Assembly (NCBI RefSeq): GCF_042434395.1
Contig: NZ_JBHLTP010000011.1
Span: forward strand, 310,001-374,000
DNA from: Pontibacillus salicampi
GTDB taxonomy: Bacteria; Bacillota; Bacilli; Bacillales; BH030062
DNA length: 64,000 bases
Direction of reading: 5' to 3'
Part shown: piece by piece, positions 59,761 through 64,000 of the stretch
How positions within the stretch are numbered: the stretch's first letter is position 1
How the letters are laid out: every line of letters begins with the position of its first letter
Position numbers and translations under genes: made by a program
The notes under the pieces: generated by a model
Databases searched by the model: none
What the model was told of the DNA's origin: nothing
What the model saw: only the letters and a program-made list of their open reading frames with translations

Positions 59761-60880
59761 ATACATTTACCTCCTGAATATATTGATGTGCTAGATTCTC
59801 ATCTAACTCTATCCCAAGACCCGGGAGGATTGGCTTGTATACCTCCCCATCCGAAATATATTCTGTGTAATTGGTGATATCCATTTCTAATCTTGTCGGG
59901 GAGAAGTAGGCATGTCCAAAAGGGTACAATCCGCTGGCACTTAAGCCTAAATGTAGGCTCGCAGCCTGGGTTATCCCACCCTCAATCATTGAATTCATTA
60001 AACAGGGAATATGAAAAGCTTCCGCAAGCTTCATAATTTCTTTTGTTTTATATATTCCACCATGCTTTGATACTTTAATACTGAATACGTCTACTGCTTT
60101 CATGTTAATAAGTCGAAGTGCATCATATTTACTAAACAAACTCTCATCAGCAGATATAGGGATGGATATAGATTCTTTAACTTTCTTTAAGTCCTCATAG
60201 TTCATTGCAGGTACAGGCTGCTCCAGAAGTGATATGTCACAATTTTCTACTTGTCGAGCAAAGGCAATAGCCTCTTGAGCATTCCATCCTTGATTTGCGT
60301 CTACTATTAATGGAAATTCTTTCCCTAACGCTTGTCTAATTGCCCGCACTCTCTCAATGTCTTCCTTAATAGTTGCTGATCCTACCTTAATCATCAGGGA
60401 AGAGTATCCTTTTCTAATAAGTTCTTCAGCCTCTTTTATATTATCTTGGAGAGAACCTCCACCAATTGAACCCATAAGTGGAAGGCTAGTATGAATGGCA
60501 CCTCCTAGAAGGCTTGATAGGCTTAGGTTGGTCTTCTTTCCAAACAAATCATGACACGCAATATCTATAGCTGCTTTGGCATGAGGGTTTCCCTTCATGG
60601 TTTCATCCATAATGTTATTAATATTCTGAATATTTAACGGGTTTTCCCCTATAAGTTTGGGTTTTAAGTATTTATTTATTATAATGTTAATCGTTTCTGG
60701 GGTTTCCTCCGAGAACCTTTGCATTGGATTGGTTTCGCCAAACCCTACCATACTCTCGTCTGTTTCGATTTTGATTAGATTATAACTAGTATGTGTTATA
60801 GTACCGATTGATTTAGATAAGATATATGGTTTTTTTAAGGGGATTGTTACTATGGACGTTTTAATATCCTTTATTTTCAT
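59753..60880 (-). CDS. Enolase-superfamily enzyme (mandelate racemase/muconate lactonising type)
   Basis: A 375-residue two-domain enzyme. Metal ligands D194 (VDANQGW), E220 (LLEQP) and D245 (SADES) are present, with K165 (MIKVG) and K269 (SIKVSKHGG) as the two opposed acid/base lysines of the MLE/dipeptide-epimerase group. The first Lys of the usual KxK is Met163. This set supports 1,1-proton transfer (epimerase or racemase) or a syn-elimination. It overlaps the opine dehydrogenase gene by four bases. A racemase for an N-substituted amino acid would match the partner. Confidence 0.87.
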   Translation of the reverse strand: MKIKDIKTSIVTIPLKKPYILSKSIGTITHTSYNLIKIETDESMVGFGETNPMQRFSEETPETINIIINKYLKPKLIGENPLNIQNINNIMDETMKGNPHAKAAIDIACHDLFGKKTNLSLSSLLGGAIHTSLPLMGSIGGGSLQDNIKEAEELIRKGYSSLMIKVGSATIKEDIERVRAIRQALGKEFPLIVDANQGWNAQEAIAFARQVENCDISLLEQPVPAMNYEDLKKVKESISIPISADESLFSKYDALRLINMKAVDVFSIKVSKHGGIYKTKEIMKLAEAFHIPCLMNSMIEGGITQAASLHLGLSASGLYPFGHAYFSPTRLEMDITNYTEYISDGEVYKPILPGLGIELDENLAHQYIQEVNVYG

Positions 60881-61986
60881 CCTTGCACCTCCTTTAGTCC
60901 CTTTTCATTATACATTCCAACATAATTAAGAATTTCATGTTTATTCATTCCCTCAAGCCCTAACTTAGTTAGATTTCGACCAGAATGCATGTCAGGGACA
61001 AGAGAAGAAGCGAGCGCTATGACTGATTGTATGATTGGTACCTGCACATCACATTTATCAGCAAACGCTGCTATAGGGATTAACCCCATCGGAATATCCT
61101 CTAAAAAATATCTATTCTTTAGGGATGCTGGTCCAACTATGGTGCTATACGATTTGTTTTGTTGGACAGCCTCATAAAACGTGTTACCTCTAACCCCATA
61201 AAACCTGTTCAGCCAATCCTTCGCTGAATGTAATGGTACCCCCAGTGCCTCTCCAATACTCATACGCTCCCTATCCAACTGTTCCACTAAATCCCCAACC
61301 TTCTCTGATATACCTTCATGGTAATACAGAAACGATGCATGGCTATCTATTCTAGCAGCGTTCAAAAGAGATGGAAGTGGATGAACGACAGCATTTAAAT
61401 TCTCCAAACTAGTCTCCAATATATTTTTAGCAGGAACAAAGTTACATAAATAAGGATTTAATAGATCTAGCACTTCCTTCGTCTTTTGGGCTGGTAACGC
61501 GGCGATTGGCAAATCTCTTTTAATACCAAAGACTTCTACATGCCCCGGTTCTAAACTTCGACAGGCGTATAGCAGTGACATTGTTTCTGCAAGTATCACA
61601 TCCACACTACACCCAACCTCACTTAACTTTTGCTTAAACTCCAAAACTCCTCCAGTAGAGCCAGGGTTTAACACAATAACTTGGCCATCCTTTAAAAAAG
61701 GAGCGGCCTGTTCTGCTATCGTGCTATGCGCAAATGCTGGCGTTACCACCATAATGATATCTGCACCTTCTAATGCACTTGCTAAACTAGTAGTCGCCTT
61801 AACTTCTCCAAACCCTTCCAGTTCCCCGCTCACCTTAACTCCCTTCTGAAATTGGATCGCCTCCACGAGGGATGGGAGAATATCGTACAACGTTACGTCA
61901 ATCCCCTGCATACCTAAATGGCCCGCAAAAGCTTGACCTCCATTACCTCCTCCGATTATAGTCCATTTTTTTTGAGATTGCTGCAT
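60877..61986 (-). CDS. NAD(P)-dependent opine (octopine/nopaline) dehydrogenase family protein
   Basis: A 369-residue dehydrogenase. The Rossmann motif is IIGGGNGGQAFAGHLG (~residues 10-25), and the C-terminal helical domain carries VVHPLPSLLNAARID with the His-containing NAVVHP motif of opine dehydrogenases. It would oxidise or form an N-(carboxyalkyl)amino acid (amino acid plus keto acid). It is the first gene of the operon, with GGAAGGTGG upstream of the ATG. Ketopantoate-reductase-like or other 2-hydroxy-acid activities are less likely given the C-terminal domain. Confidence 0.85.
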   Translation of the reverse strand: MQQSQKKWTIIGGGNGGQAFAGHLGMQGIDVTLYDILPSLVEAIQFQKGVKVSGELEGFGEVKATTSLASALEGADIIMVVTPAFAHSTIAEQAAPFLKDGQVIVLNPGSTGGVLEFKQKLSEVGCSVDVILAETMSLLYACRSLEPGHVEVFGIKRDLPIAALPAQKTKEVLDLLNPYLCNFVPAKNILETSLENLNAVVHPLPSLLNAARIDSHASFLYYHEGISEKVGDLVEQLDRERMSIGEALGVPLHSAKDWLNRFYGVRGNTFYEAVQQNKSYSTIVGPASLKNRYFLEDIPMGLIPIAAFADKCDVQVPIIQSVIALASSLVPDMHSGRNLTKLGLEGMNKHEILNYVGMYNEKGLKEVQG

Positions 61987-62007
61987 CGTTTAACCACCTT
62001 CCTGCAT

Positions 62008-62034
62008 TTGTTTAATTGTCCTACAATTAAACAA
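62008..62034. promoter_or_regulatory. FadR/GntR-type operator before the opine-dehydrogenase operon
   Basis: TTGTTTAATTGT and ACAATTAAACAA are perfect 12-bp arms around CCT. The centre TTGTCCTACAA (62016-62026) fits the FadR-subfamily consensus TNGTNNNACNA. It is 22 bases upstream of the first start codon, where a repressor would block transcription. Confidence 0.78.
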
Positions 62035-62082
62035 TACCAGCTTTTTATTTATTTGAAAAGTCAGAAATTTAATATTTTTCAC

Positions 62083-62122
62083 AAAAAAACCTGAAGATCT
62101 TAATATATATAAGATCTTCAGG
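62083..62122. terminator. Intrinsic terminator of the usp gene
   Basis: CCTGAAGATCTT and AAGATCTTCAGG form a perfect 12-bp stem with a 9-base loop; on the minus strand TTTTTTTG follows. The plus-strand side also has an A-rich tail. Confidence 0.88.
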
Positions 62123-62142
62123 CTAAAAAACAACTATTTACT

Positions 62143-62568
62143 TTATTTAACCACCATTACTTTACAATCCGCCTGCTGTACAACACGATGACTGACACTG
62201 CCCAGAAACAGCTCCTTCACACTGCCAAGCCCCCTGCTTCCAATCGTAATGATATCTATTTGATGCTCCTTAGCATACTCTGCAATTTGATTACCTGGAT
62301 TACCCGTCAATACTTCAGTGGTCAATATGGCAGCAGGATAGTCCTTCTGATACATATCCAGCAATTCTTCAAGCTCCATTTCGGCTTTTTCCTTCAAATC
62401 CCGTTCAATACTTTTATACAAACCAGGGTTAGAATAAGGTCCTTTCGGATTGACAACCGTAACGATATGAACGTCTACTTGCTCTCCTTCTCTGTTCTGA
62501 AGCATAGCTTCCTTTAACGCTTTTTTGGCCAAGTCGGACCCATCATAGGCAACTAGTACTTTTCTCAT
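62143..62568 (-). CDS. Universal stress protein (UspA family)
   Basis: A 141-residue single-domain protein beginning MRKVLVAYDGSDLAKKAL behind AAAGGGTG. GSRGLGSVKELFLGSVSH contains the G2xG9xG(S/T) ATP-binding motif, so this is the nucleotide-binding type. Role in stress or energy sensing is general. Monocistronic with a strong terminator. Confidence 0.92.
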   Translation of the reverse strand: MRKVLVAYDGSDLAKKALKEAMLQNREGEQVDVHIVTVVNPKGPYSNPGLYKSIERDLKEKAEMELEELLDMYQKDYPAAILTTEVLTGNPGNQIAEYAKEHQIDIITIGSRGLGSVKELFLGSVSHRVVQQADCKVMVVK

Positions 62569-62834
62569 GACCATTCACCCTTTATGTGGTTTATTGTAGT
62601 TCTTAACCTTATTGTACCACGGCCTGTCCTACAATGGATGTGGAATTGTCTGACACTTACGTGACACTTTTTTCACAAAAACATGAAATAAATGCTAGAA
62701 ATGTTTAAAATTCATAAATAGTTGTACGATACAAATATGGGAGAGCCAATGACGGTTTATTAACGCGAAGTAGTACGAAGGATACAGGAAAAGGCAACCT
62801 ATTTCTTGAAAAACTGTATAAAGGAGTTCCATAA

Positions 62835-63089
62835 ATGATTAATATTCTTCAAAAAATCAAACCAAATTACACCATGACCTACCGATACCAATGCCCCATA
62901 ACGGCAAATAGCTTCGTATTCACGAAGAAAAATGCAGACAGTGTTATACATATCACAAGAAATGAAGTTGAAATTGATGCCATCGAAGATAATACCATAA
63001 AGAAGGACGAGAAGAAGTTTAGAGCAGTTTGTCGAGGATATGTAAAAGAAAAGATTAAACCAGAGCACGAGCAATTTAAAATCGTATAA
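62835..63089 (+). CDS. Unknown small protein (84 aa)
   Basis: I do not recognise this family. AAGGAG sits ten bases before the ATG and a terminator follows 24 bases after the stop, so the gene is credible. The protein is basic and soluble, with a middle acidic stretch (EVEIDAIEDNTIKKDEKK) and two cysteines. No signal peptide or membrane span. Confidence 0.7.
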   Translation: MINILQKIKPNYTMTYRYQCPITANSFVFTKKNADSVIHITRNEVEIDAIEDNTIKKDEKKFRAVCRGYVKEKIKPEHEQFKIV

Positions 63090-63112
63090 TCCAACTACTG
63101 TTATTGGCATTG

Positions 63113-63145
63113 AAAAAGGAGTGGCTAAGTAGGCCGCTCCTTTTT
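63113..63145 (+). terminator. Intrinsic terminator
   Basis: AAAAAGGAG-GGC and GCC-CTCCTTTTT form an imperfect stem with single mismatches and a loop of TAAGTA-like sequence. Confidence 0.75.
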
Positions 63146-63243
63146 AATACGAGCCATCAATCAGCACCTATTTCCCAATCGTCCAATCCATTATTTCATG
63201 CTTTGCATAGGATACAGTATCAACGATAAAAGGGGGTACTGCT

Positions 63244-63339
63244 ATGAGCTACGGATACGGCGGCGGTTTCGCGCTTATTGTTGTGCTGTTCATCCTACTC
63301 ATTATTGTAGGAGCATCTTTCTTAGGTAAAGGCTACTAG
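63244..63339 (+). CDS. YjcZ-like sporulation mini-protein 1 (31 aa)
   Basis: MSYGYGGGFALIVVLFILLI then IVGASFLGKGY: a Gly/Tyr-rich head and one membrane span, the layout of YjcZ-family proteins made during sporulation. AAAGGGGG precedes the ATG, and a terminator follows. Function in the spore is unknown. Confidence 0.88.
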   Translation: MSYGYGGGFALIVVLFILLIIVGASFLGKGY

Positions 63340-63367
63340 AATAAATAAGTATTAGTAGATCAACATT

Positions 63368-63396
63368 GCACCCTTATATAGAGGGGTGCCCTTTTG
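63368..63396 (+). terminator. Intrinsic terminator of the first YjcZ-like gene
   Basis: GCACCC and GGGTGC flank a ~10-base loop; CCCTTTTG follows. The remaining gap 63397-63737 has no gene I can support; its end carries the promoter and GAGGAGG site of the second YjcZ gene. Confidence 0.7.
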
Positions 63397-63737
63397 TATT
63401 AATAAGTATGCTCCTTTTTCAAGGAGGACAACCTGGATAACAGCTAATTCAAGCCTATTGTTCCTTCACCATGGATAGTATGCATTACAATAATTGTTAA
63501 AGCAATAATGATTCCTTCAAACAAAACTTAAAACACGTTTGGCATAATACCCAAACAAATATATACTTAGCCCTGCCATACCATCCTTACGAAACTTGTT
63601 ACTAAAAACCCCTCTCTTTTCAAACCCTACTTCTACATCAACAAACCAATAGTAATAACACCCTTATCTACCTTTTGTCCAAACCATTTTATTTCCCACG
63701 CATATACTATACTACCTATCATAGAGGAGGTGTTCTT

Positions 63738-63827
63738 ATGAGCTATGGATATGGTAATCAATTTGTGCTGATTGTTGTGCTTTTCATTCTGCTTATTATT
63801 GTAGGAGCAACTTTCATCAAGTATTAA
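63738..63827 (+). CDS. YjcZ-like sporulation mini-protein 2 (29 aa)
   Basis: MSYGYGNQFVLIVVLFILLI then IVGATFIKY: same span as the first copy but without the GGGF head and with a shorter tail. GAGGAGG lies upstream. The two genes are about 400 bases apart and each has its own terminator, so this is a tandem duplication with separate transcription. Open frames on the opposite strand here are shadows. Confidence 0.88.
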   Translation: MSYGYGNQFVLIVVLFILLIIVGATFIKY

Positions 63828-63907
63828 TATAACGCCACGATCTCCGCGGATCCTCTCCCCATAACTAACTGTTATCCCTTCAGACATCTGATATGATAGT
63901 TCACCAG

Positions 63908-63942
63908 AAAAGGTGCGTTCTAATGGAGGAACGTGCCTTTTT
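63908..63942 (+). terminator. Intrinsic terminator
   Basis: AAAAGGTGCGTTC and GAACGTGCCTTTTT form a 13-bp stem with two G-U pairs and an 8-base loop. Confidence 0.7.
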
Positions 63943-64000
63943 AACGTTATCTGTTACTAGATTTTATTCAAATTCTCCTGTTTTTCTCTTCTTCTTATCA

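Noticed and set aside
62640..62690. Redox-regulator (Fnr/Rex-like) site in GTGACACTTTTTTCAC
   Set aside because: Half-site spacing is wrong for both consensus sequences.
63633..63887. Minus-strand frame of 84 codons
   Set aside because: It lies antisense to the second YjcZ-like gene, has low-complexity content and no start signal.

Overview
The window comes from a low-GC, endospore-forming member of the Bacillaceae. Sporulation and germination genes (cwlJ, a Spo0E-type phosphatase, two YjcZ-like mini-proteins), strong AGGAGG ribosome binding sites, sigma-A style promoters, cre-type catabolite sites and many intrinsic terminators support this. The betaine-type and TRAP transporters recall marine or halotolerant genera such as Oceanobacillus, Virgibacillus or Pontibacillus, but the genus cannot be fixed from sequence alone. 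No rRNA, tRNA, insertion sequence, prophage or CRISPR array was seen.

Layout. 1-4 kb: 3' end of a nucleotide-sugar epimerase, an unknown acidic protein and a lipoteichoic acid synthase. 4-10.6 kb: a BCCT transporter with an upstream cre site, then a three-gene operon (SDR, FGGY kinase, FAD oxidase of the alkyl-DHAP-synthase type) resembling E. coli ygcW-ygcE-ygcU. It has a near-consensus promoter followed by a leader terminator, and a GlpP-type antiterminator is encoded divergently. 10.7-13.7 kb: flotillin, cwlJ and small remnants. 13.7-22.7 kb: a Gram-positive Pel exopolysaccharide locus (galE and a GH114 hydrolase leftward, pelD-E-A(deacetylase)-F-G rightward). 22.7-29.6 kb: MFS exporter with TrmB regulator, an exactly phased 20-bp repeat, the PTS-type dihydroxyacetone kinase dhaKLM, small proteins, and a secreted two-cysteine protein paired with a membrane protein carrying an L7/L12-like tail.

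29.9-45 kb: a 12-gene leftward operon for activation and degradation of a branched or isoprenoid acid (three acyl-CoA ligases, two acyl-CoA dehydrogenases, AtuA in two pieces, carboxyltransferase, biotin carrier, enoyl-CoA hydratase, MaoC, nitronate monooxygenase-like protein). A perfect sigma-54 promoter precedes its first gene, and a CBS-PAS-AAA+-Fis activator is divergent to it. 45-54 kb: a BI-1 membrane protein, then a LacI-controlled sugar-acid operon (lacI, KDG kinase, HPS, PHI, KDPG aldolase, TRAP transporter) and a Gfo/Idh oxidoreductase. 54-58 kb: MazG-like hydrolase, GAF-PAS histidine kinase, Spo0E, a repetitive protein and a FadR-type regulator. 58.3-62 kb: a three-gene operon (opine dehydrogenase, enolase-superfamily enzyme, sodium symporter) behind a perfect 12-bp inverted repeat that fits the FadR-type operator. 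62-64 kb: universal stress protein, an unknown small protein and two YjcZ-like genes.

Most of the window is accessory catabolism. Each catabolic cluster carries its own regulator and a recognisable control site: antitermination, sigma-54, LacI or FadR type. The strongest leads are the GlpP/leader-terminator control of the ygc-like operon, the sigma-54 Atu-like island, and the opine-dehydrogenase operon.
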